Source: Nipponacmea schrenckii (taxonomy: Eukaryota; Mollusca; Gastropoda; Lottiidae). Taken from it: a stretch of 64,000 bases of DNA. Made by a program: the position numbers and the translations under genes. Of the stretch, positions 55,638 to 64,000 are shown one piece after another (within the stretch, counting starts at the first letter, position 1; every line of letters starts with the position of its first letter). Location: positions 14,632,001 to 14,696,000 of the forward strand of contig CM060202.1 of the NCBI GenBank assembly GCA_030562195.1, read 5' to 3'. The notes under the pieces are model-generated. The model was given only the letters and a program-made list of their open reading frames with translations. It made no database searches and was not told the origin of the DNA.

Positions 55638-55770
55638 CTATATCTTGCTAAAGCAAAAGCATTTCTTATTCCACATTATAAAGATAACAACTATAACAGC
55701 AACGAAAACTAAACACCCAATCACAATTCCTGCGCTTTCACCACCAGTTTATCCATTCTCATCGCCATAT
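55638..55770 (-). pseudogene. S3 transmembrane exon, +2 shift
   Basis: The acceptor TTTCAG is followed by ATATGGCG in place of ATGGCG. 133 nt against 131 in S1. The membrane segment is intact in the other frame down to the TAG at 55638-55640. Confidence 0.62.
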
Positions 55771-56668
55771 CTGAAACAGAAATATAGAAAACATAGCTTG
55801 AAAAGATTGCCACGTCCATAGCTTTCCAGAACAAGACATTTTCAATACCACCAAATTGAATAATATCAACTCAGCAAAATTTATTGAATCTTTATGTCAG
55901 TTTGACATATTTTTTTGACAGATAGTTTATGACAAGTATAATTCATAGAAAATATAATTATCATGACGAAGTATAGTAGGGTTCTGGTATTTGTGAGCCA
56001 GCTTTTTATGTCTACCTTATCTAGAAATACCAATGCAAAAACGTTTAGTCAATGACCTGTTGGTGACTCCAACCGTCTTTATCTCAACGAAAGATATTTA
56101 CATCAGATAACACTTACCAATTTGACATCTTGCTGAAGAAAGATCAAGATTTGCACCATCTACACAATACACTTTCTTACCAATATCATCTGTTGTAACA
56201 TTCAGTATAGTAAAATATAATGATTCATTGTGTGGAGAAACAACACTGTATAATGAAGAATTCCTTGAAGCACATTGTTTAGATGATAAACAAAATATAA
56301 TACTATTGCTTACACCCTCCAAAAATACATTTATACCACTGGTAGTAGCTGGTATATTAGTACATTGTAAATTGTATGGTTGTCCAACAACAGCACCAGG
56401 TCCACAGTTTACACCAATTTCTACAAATAACACACAACAGTGTTATAACTAAAACTAATACTGATGTGAGATATAAACGCCGTCTAGAAACATACCAGAA
56501 AATCGGAGACGGAGACTTATTATATTAGTAGGATTAATATTCCATCTTAGAACACTATAAGATACACATCTTAATACTAAATTAAACTATTTTACCTCCA
56601 CAAACATTTGACAAGGTAACCACTATGTATATAACTGTAATAATAATACAATTCTTATAAAGTTCCAT
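55638..56668 (-). CDS. One-Ig-domain gene S3, shortened and shifted
   Basis: Signal peptide (56596-56668), a single Ig exon (56118-56420) and a transmembrane exon with two additional bases (55638-55770). The Ig exon is a hybrid: the 5' side and its upstream intron match S1 Ig exon 1, the 3' side and its downstream intron match exon 2; the linker and one Ig domain were lost between. After the +2 change the last exon ends quickly at a stop, so the expected product is a small secreted one-Ig protein. Could be a functional decoy or a pseudogene. Confidence 0.55.
56118..56420 (-). CDS. S3 hybrid Ig exon
   Basis: 303 nt, open, phase 1-1. Starts EIGVNCGPGAVVGQPYNLQC as exon 1 and continues CLSSKQCASRNSS and VDGANLDLSS as exon 2. 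Acceptor TTGTAG|AAATT of exon 1, donor ATTG|GTAAGT of exon 2. Confidence 0.7.
56596..56668 (-). CDS. S3 signal-peptide exon
   Basis: Identical in coding to S1 (MELYKNCIIITVIYIVVTLS); 73 nt. Confidence 0.72.
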
Positions 56669-58287
56669 AATAATTGATTCTTAGTATCCGACTGAAAAAA
56701 AAACAACAACAAATAATTGGAAAGACATCAATATGAATCTTAAATAAAAGATAGATTTTATAGTTCTCCAATTCATAATTAAGTAACGTTAATGATAATA
56801 ATTCTTAAACCTTGAATAGGAAAATATCCGAATTATAAAAGTGTTTGACCAAGGATTATAGTACAACCACAATGATCTCCGAGTATTCTATATTCGTCAA
56901 TAGCAACCCAAACAACAACACATAAATATCAAATGTAACAATAGTAAGAACAAATTAAAATACTTTAATTTAAATGTCGTTTAATCTCGCTACTAGATAT
57001 ATATTGTATTCGATACAATAATGTTGCCAAAAGTTCAAACTTGTTCTTTGTTCAACTAACGTGACGAAATAATATTTAGGTCATGTAATGCAGATTTATA
57101 TCTTAAATTAAACTTAAATTTTAAGGGTATTTTACGACTACTGAATACTACCTCTTAGAATGGACACAAAATTCAATGTCTCAAAGTCAATAAGAGTATA
57201 TATTCATCAGATGTACTCATCAGCTGCCTTGAAAATATAGAATATAATCTCTATAGAACATTGTGTAACGCTTTTATAAAGAACTCAAGGATGAATATCA
57301 AATTAATGTATATTTAAATTCATAGCATATTCTTAACTTGTGACCTACACCAGTGCTTCTATAGAAAAGTATACCTAATAGCACCTTTAATAATATATCT
57401 ACTAAACCAAGAAACTATTGAAACACAATTCTAAATTACTTAAATGGGTTTTATCGTGCAGTTTTGACACCAAGTAAGTTAACGGGTGAAACTCTTGATG
57501 GCCAATTTTCAATTTTCTTAAGAGAAAGTGTACCTGAAAAGCACTCGTAAATTATATATTGTAGTCGTTTTTACGCAGGGGCTAACGATTTTTACCATGG
57601 GAAGAAATCAAAAAGTACATGGATGTTTTCGAATATGTAAGTATACATTGGAGCGTATTCAGAATGTAAGAACATATCTTACCTGTATTACATGTTAGCT
57701 GTTGTTTTACTATATTTGTCGGAATAAAAGTCCTCATAACACACCTATTTTACTTTACTTTACTTGATATGCATAAAAAAATAGATGATCTCGCCTTATA
57801 AAACTAATGTGTGGGATAAGTCTAGTATGGATACATAGGTGCTTTCGATTTACTTTCTAATATTAAAACACCGAACTATGTCAAATATGAATCTTCTCCA
57901 AAAAATAACTACGCTAGACTTATCACTACTGAAATATTTTGCAACAGAAATAATTGAAAAAAGCATTGATGCATCTCCTGCAACCGGCTAGTGGCCCAAT
58001 GGATGTTTTGTGGGGAACCTTTCTGCGAGAGATTCTTGAAAAGCTTCCAAAAAGTTTACAGAAAAAAGAAGTATTATAACTAAACTCTTTTTATTTTAAA
58101 CTTTGCTGTTTTGACTTTTAAGTGAACTAATGTAATATTCAAGATTTATATAACTTATTCACTGAAAGCTCTTACATCACCCTCGTTACATACCTCGAAG
58201 GCCTTAAAACAATTTCTCATAGGTTAAATATTATACTTTAAATTTAGGTCATGTTTAGCAATTATACATATAACTATTTATATGGGT
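56669..58287. other. Divergent intergenic region S3/R5
   Basis: Counterpart of 18728-20319. Same shared segments, no gene. Confidence 0.45.
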
Positions 58288-58300
58288 AAAAGAGGAAGTG
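58288..58300 (+). promoter_or_regulatory. PU.1/ETS-type box of R5
   Basis: AAAAGAGGAAGTG with TATTTATATG upstream; identical to R2 and R3. Confidence 0.5.
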
Positions 58301-58363
58301 AATAAGAATATCGCAATAAAACACTATCTTGAGAATATCGTCTTGCTGCAGTTTAGTCAATAA

Positions 58364-60745
58364 CGTTGAGTATAAATGTATATCCATATTTATTCCGATA
58401 GTTTATTTACCAGTACTTATTGATAAATATTTCTCGTGATATACAACCATACGATAGGCTTGTCTCTAGGTAACAAAATACAACATTTCAACTTGCACTT
58501 AAAGGGATTGTAAAGAAAAAGTCTATGTGTAGCGGTAAACTGTTAACATTATTTTGTGTTTTTCAATCAAACTTTTGAGATTCCTGCAATTCTTCTAATC
58601 ACTTAAAAGCCTTATCGATTAGTAACGACATAAGTTTTAGTGGAATTGCAGGAACCACAGACGTCCGATTGAATATTGAAATGGTGCAAATTGATGCTAT
58701 CAGTGTCCAAGATACACTGACTTTTCCATGACAATATTTCTACATTATAGTATATTTATATCCGATTAATCTTAATCTATACTGTTATTATTCAGAGACG
58801 GAATAAAATGGTTGATTTAAAATATTAATAGACTGTTAAGTGTCTTGATTGCATTATTATGGAATTTTATATTTCAAGGGCTCTAGGCGAGACAAAATGG
58901 CTTTAAAGTGCTTGAATTCAGATTTATTTAGATTTGAATTCCTATTGATTTTTTAAAACTAAAGTATTAACAGTCAGCGATGTACAATTATCATCCGGAG
59001 ATCATTTCATTAAAAATTTTGAAGGCTATCATTATGTTTATTGCACAGGTGAATATATTGTAAGAGGAGGCCTTGGAAGTTATGTAGTCTAATGGGACAA
59101 CTATAGATTACAATGTTATGTTACTGATAATCCTGGTGGTATAACTCTTGTGAGAAAGAAGTCTGAAATAAAAGAAATTAGGAAGGAAACTGTACTTGTG
59201 AAGCTACAAATATAAAAAATACCATCCCTAAAACCATATCAAAATCTATACAAGTTAATGTATATTGTAAGTATATCACTGCCTAGTTTATCATCATATC
59301 AATTTATGTTCATGATTATTCATAAAATCAAAACTTTGGCACCATCTGATAATAAGAAACATGTGTTATTGTATTTGTAGACATAAAAATTGTTTAAGTA
59401 TTTGTGCCGAATGGGTTATATGGTTCCTGGCAATAACAACAAGAAACCAGAAAATCATATACCAACATTGGATCACTAATTGCCAACAAACACATGCACA
59501 AAAAATAAATAAAATACAATGAAGTAATTGGTCAAAAAACTGCCCTGTAAGAGTAAGCATAATCAACGGAAGACAATATATTCTCAAACATTGTGGGGTT
59601 AGATACAAATTATCCGATTTAATAGTAAAAGAGTCAGATAATTATATATGTAGTTAATTTCTAAGGAATTCCATATTTAAAAATTTTTGTCCACCAGATA
59701 TAACCAATAAACGTAATACTAGTACATATAGCACGTTTTCACGAGATAATCGATATAAACACTGAGCACGAAGGGCGTAACATCAGTTTCAAAAATTGTA
59801 ATTTTGTGTTAAAATAATCTATTATGTAACCATAATGATATGAATACAATTTATCTTGTTTTTCTTGTACAATGCTGATTATAAGTCACTGGTGCTCTGT
59901 GCAGACAAGTATAGTCCCTCCTCTCTCTATACAGTTACAGGGCAAATCGTGCTTTAACTTCGAAAAGATCAAAAGAAATTATCGATATCATGGTATAACA
60001 TCCAATGCTGTACTTAACTGTACTATTGTACTCCACTATAACCTGGTCTTCTTCTACTAGTACTGATATTAAGACTGGTCAACAGTGGACATTAACTCAA
60101 GCTAAATGTCAGGATACAGGATACATGTACAGCTAATAATGGTATTGGCCCAACAACTCCAAAATCTTTAACATTAAATATTAGATGTAAGTATTATATA
60201 TATATATTCAGTATACTATAATCTATACACGTACAGCTAATGATGGTATTGGTCCAACAACTACTAAATCTTTACCATTAAATATTAAAAGCAAGTAAAT
60301 AATTTTTCAGTACACAAATGCTTCTTACATTGATATTGACGTTTGTAACATTTTCATCAGTTACGTACCTTAAAGGGTTTAGATTTCTGGTTGCTATTTC
60401 TTCATTTGTCGCATTTCTATTTCTTGAGTGTGTTGTGTATAGCTTATGAAAGTTCTGATGTTATATTTAATTGTAATGTTGATAGTAAACTAATGTCTAC
60501 TATAACCTGGTCATCTTCAACTAGTTCTGATTCTAACACTGGCCAACAGTGGCATTAACTCAAGCTAAATGTCAGGATACAGGAATCTATACCTGTGCAG
60601 TTAATAATGGTCAGTCAACTACTAAATCTTAACGATTAAATATTAGATATAAGTATTTAATTAGTCAGTATACTATAATCTATACATGAACAGCTAATAA
60701 TGGTATTGGTCAGTCACTACTAAATCTTTACCATTAAATATTATT
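58364..60745 (+). pseudogene. Multi-Ig receptor relic R5
   Basis: Signal exon without start codon (58364-58424, GTT for ATG), A/C fusion (59049-59266), truncated D copies (60030-60188, about 60200-60295, 60440-60640, 60660-60745). No E, transmembrane or tail exon follows. It shares all its lesions with R2, so it was already dead when the block was copied. The D copies show further small deletions such as a lost base in CAACAGTGGCATTAACTC. Confidence 0.7.
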
Positions 60746-61055
60746 TGTGTAAAATAGTCTGAATCCGACTAGGTTTTCGAGCGCAGCCACTCGAGGTGCC
60801 ATCGTCGGTACGGGCATCGAACACACCTAGTCAGTATCCCATCGAACCTCCAAGGGTGAAACACCGCACGCTTCCATGTGTATTACCATCGATTTGTCGT
60901 AACCATATTGAATAAAGACATCGTTTGAGAATGGGCCTTCGTTTTTTGACATCGTCCGCAACATAGGGTAGCAGAGCGTGGTTTGCTGTGCCTTTCTACT
61001 AGTTTCATCGAAACATCGAAGTTTGAAAAGTGGCAGAAATAGAACTTTCAAGTGA
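60746..61055. other. Junction of block R with unrelated sequence
   Basis: GC-richer sequence with short inverted motifs (TCGAGCGCAGCCACTCGA). Could be the leader or LTR of the gag-like fragment downstream. Unidentified. Confidence 0.35.
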
Positions 61056-61548
61056 ATGTCCACCATGGGAGACAATCAAGGTCAAGTAAACAACCAGCCT
61101 ACAAGGGAAACATCTTCTGACCAACCAGTCAACAACAGCGAGAATAGCAGTGGTGATAACGACAGTCAAGCAACCGTTGCCGCCCTGCGCAGCAAGAAAA
61201 GAGTTTGTAAATCCCAATTAAGTAAATCTAAACTCTTTCTAACCAGCTTACTTTGTGCTGGTGAAAAACACGTGCAAACAGGTACGCAATGCTGTTGACA
61301 CTGTGTTGCGACATCAAGATGCTGCTATTGATATTCTTTTCGATGAGAATCCTGAATTTGAAGCAGAACTCGATGCTTTACAAGCTGATTTAAGCATTTC
61401 AGAATTGTTGTCGAGGGCTACAGATTGGCTGTGCAAACAACCGTCTGATACAGCTTCGCCACCTGAATCAGTTCAGCTTCAGACTATGGTCAACATTGAT
61501 AGTAATGGTATTTATACAAATGGTGCCTTAAATTTTAAATTGGTATAG
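61056..61548 (+). pseudogene. Gag-like fragment in two frames, uncertain
   Basis: First frame 61056-61298: good ATG context (CCACCATGG), a Gln/Asn/Ser-rich start, then KKRVCKSQLSKSKLFLTSLL. Second frame 61255-61548 continues with VRNAVDTVLRHQDAAIDILF and an acidic helical stretch. The two seem to be parts of one protein separated by a frameshift near 61255. The arrangement (basic stretch followed by long helices) is reminiscent of gag of BEL/Pao or gypsy elements, but I do not recognise a family with certainty. Confidence 0.35.
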
Positions 61549-64000
61549 ATACTGAACCCCTGGTTTTAGCTCAGATGGACCATGGTGGAGGGATAACAAC
61601 CGTCTTCCCATTTCGAATTTCCAATGGGGAACCAAAAACTCCGAGTGTTTTTCCTTGATTACCGGCGATTTGGGGTCCAAAAAAGCCTTTTTGTGGGGGC
61701 CTTCGTGGCCGAACTAGGGTAAATGGGGTTTGCGTGATTTTTGGGTTTAAAATGGGACCTTTTAAACTTTGAAAAGGGGAACAATCAATCTAAAACCAGG
61801 GGAAACATTTCTGCCGTAACAAAGGAGAATTAAGTGGTGACAAGTCTTGATTTTTACCGTGTCGTTTGGGCACAAGGTTTGTAAATCCATTAAACACCCT
61901 AACTTTAACACTTACTGGCTGTGAAAATCGCAAACAGGTACCAATGATATTTACCTGTGCATTAAAATGTCAGCTATTTATTATTTTCTGAAATCTGAAT
62001 TAAGCTGAACTGTCTTACAGTATTACATTAAAATTGTTGTCAGCTCAATTGACTAAAACCTTAAAATTGTACTATTACATCCGCTAGATTTGTCACTTGA
62101 TGTGTATTTATCAGGTGCTCGAGTAGTAGTATAACAACTCATGTGAATTATCAGATGGACAGGGACGTTATAAGTTCCAAGTTTTCAATTTTTCAATAGG
62201 GAACAAATGAGTTCTTTCCTTGATTTGGGGCCATATGGTCAAAGGTTTTGTCGTGCACTATGTCGATTAGCTAACAAGAAGAATTTCTGGTTTGAGGCTT
62301 CGAAGATTCCTGGAAAACAAAATAAAAAGCTTTCTGGTGAACACTTTAAACCGAAAGTTACAATCAGTTTTACCCGTCGGCTAAGCTTCGAACGAATACG
62401 TCCGCTGAAAGTTCGTGAGAATCGAAAGTAGACCTAGTCAAGTGATAGCCGGGGTTTGGGCAAATTTCCTTCGCGACTGTCGTTTGTTGATTATTGAGTT
62501 GAAAAATACTTGAAATCTTAATGACAATCTTAGATAATCATTGTTTTAGCCCAGACAAGACAAATTATAATGATAACCATGTATGATTGTAGGCATGATT
62601 AATTAGGCCTAGGCTAATACTATTAATACTAGGCCTACCGTATGCTAACTACGGTGGTCTTCTAGTTCTACTGACCGGTCTGCTGCCCGGACTGGTACAG
62701 TTCTAGGCTAGTACTGAATTTTGAATTTTCCTCATGTCACAAGTAAGCAAAATATAATTGTCAATTAATTTCCATTGTTAAAGATTGGCTTCTACTTTAG
62801 GGTCTTTAGAAATATAAAGTTTTAAAATTTTCCTATGGCATTGGAATTGAACATATTACCCTACAAATCATAGAAATTTTTAGAGAAAATGAACCACATT
62901 TCAAAACATTTTTTTTATTGTTGCCATTTTAAAACCTTTTAAAGTCAATCTAAGGCTATCAGAATTATTTTTGTGGCCACACAGTAGGCTAGGCCTACAT
63001 ACATTAGTATGGAAGACCTAATCTTATTTGTATCATTGCAATATTAACCTCAAAACAAGCTTAGATTGTCTTAAGGTTTTGAAAATGCCAACCATGGCCT
63101 TTTTAGTTATACTCAAAATTGGAAATATGATTTTATAGAGGGGAATTTCAGACTGAAATTTGGATCCAACTCCCAGTTTGTAGGCAAAGAGGGAAATGTG
63201 TTTTTTAAGTACCCAAAAACACATTCTGAGTATATTTTTTAGGGCACAATGTAGTCAGTGAGGCTAGTTGAGTATTTTGGTTTGATTTATGGTAATACTA
63301 GCCCTAGATCTAATATTTTCCTTTGCGCTTCACTTAAAAGAAATTCAAAACTTAATCTTTCCAAAATTATGTCAAAAATTTCCTTGAACGAAAACCTTCA
63401 GTTCAAGTAGGATTTCAACCTATTAGTTCTGTGGTTGAATTGTTTAAAATTTAAAGATTACAACAGTTTTCTTTTTTAGGGTTGTATTTATTGACAGAAA
63501 TAAAAATCTTGAACAAATTATGACATTTACAAAGATATCAACACTGACATCAAATTTACTCTACTGAAATAAGAAGCAATCCACTGCTGTCTTGAATAAT
63601 TTGAAAAGAAACTGGACAATGACTCACGAAAACCCTACACGAATAGTTTTCTGAAGTATTTGAGGCTAATATCAACAGACTCTTAAAAAAAAAAATCAGA
63701 ATGCCGAACAGAAATGAAAATAGTGATGGCAATCATAATGCGCCAACATTTATAATGGCGGTCGATTTGTCTGGGAGGTTGACAAGAGTTATCAATAAAT
63801 TAAAGATTTTTCATGATATTAATTAAAGTTCATCCTTGGGTGATTAGGAACACTCACACCAAGTTTCATCTGTTGTTTCTTCAGACCACTGGAAAACTGA
63901 TGGAACAGATACAGGCTTTCCTGACATCTCAAAGGAATTGTTCCTGAAAAAAGAATATATAATCATAAGGTCATGATTTGTAGAAATACAGTATAAACTT
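61549..64000. other. Right end, largely unrecognised
   Basis: 61560-61900 has many doubled homopolymers and partly resembles 62150-62290. A 74-codon ORF at 62207-62431 is basic and aromatic (FCRALCRLANKKNFWFEASK) but of unknown origin. From 62450 on, AT-rich DNA. Near 63825-63875 the motif CACACCAAGTTTCATC recalls the dispersed repeat family. Confidence 0.35.

Larger units (their letters stand above)
55090..60745. repeat. Inverted block R (S3 + R5 relic)
   Basis: Begins at GTTCGCCTGGGTCAATTCGC, the complement of the L block end, right beside a palindromic element. Shorter than L because of a deletion that fused the two S Ig exons. Similarity fades after TTACCATTAAATATTATTTG at 60745. Confidence 0.8.

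Noticed and set aside
60827..61217. Minus-strand ORFs over the gag-like fragment
   Set aside because: The plus strand has the better start context and composition; no motif on the minus strand.

Overview
The window is eukaryotic and invertebrate, most likely molluscan. It is AT-rich, its genes are split into phase-1 exons with GT/AG borders, it carries a Ty3/gypsy element of the K02A2.6-like type, a Penelope-like element, a PIF/Harbinger copy, several MITEs and large minisatellites, and it has a 500-N assembly gap at 31124-31623. The species cannot be told from the sequence.

The genes form a cluster of immunoglobulin-superfamily surface receptors of two families. Family R is a multi-Ig receptor: signal-peptide exon, a set of one-exon Ig domains (called A, B, C, D, E here), a transmembrane exon with a GIGIGIGIS core, two microexons (25 and 32 nt) and a tyrosine-rich tail exon. 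Family S is a smaller receptor: signal peptide, Ig exon 1, short linker exon, Ig exon 2, transmembrane exon with a 10-residue tail. All Ig exons have phase-1 borders at both ends, so any of them can be skipped or repeated without losing frame.

Layout: R1 (-, 5.3 kb to the left edge, 5' part only); R2 pseudogene (-, 18.7 to 8.6 kb), split by a dispersed repeat that itself holds a 4.4-kb LTR retrotransposon; S1 (+, 20.3-23.8 kb); S2 (-, 29.5-24.9 kb); R3 (+, about 31-44 kb, signal exon apparently inside the N gap, first intron filled with a foldback element, MITE, SINE-like sequence and a Penelope element); R4 (+, 45.6-52.7 kb, with a Harbinger copy in its last intron); S3 (-, 56.7-55.6 kb); R5 pseudogene (+, 58.3-60.7 kb). 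The last 3 kb hold a gag-like fragment and otherwise unrecognised sequence.

Three blocks (L 16.4-24.36 kb, M 24.50-31.12 kb, R 55.09-60.75 kb) are copies of one unit, an S gene and an R gene placed head to head about 1.6 kb apart. L is inverted relative to M and R, so L and M form a giant palindrome centred near 24.4 kb. All five R promoters share a PU.1/ETS-type box (AAAAGAGGAAGTG or a close variant) about 80 nt before the start codon, which points to blood-cell expression by analogy with PU.1 targets.

The most striking signals are: a short variable island inside exon A, flanked by DNA almost identical in all five copies; an array of nine acceptor-bearing fragments of exon C, eight of which lead quickly to stop codons; a matching array of donor-bearing 3' halves of exon D; independent frame breaks in exon E of both R3 and R4; and membrane versus potentially secreted forms among the S genes. 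Together they suggest a receptor family diversifying by duplication, gene conversion, exon choice and exon decay. Expression and splicing cannot be judged from DNA alone, and single-base frameshifts in homopolymers could be assembly errors.
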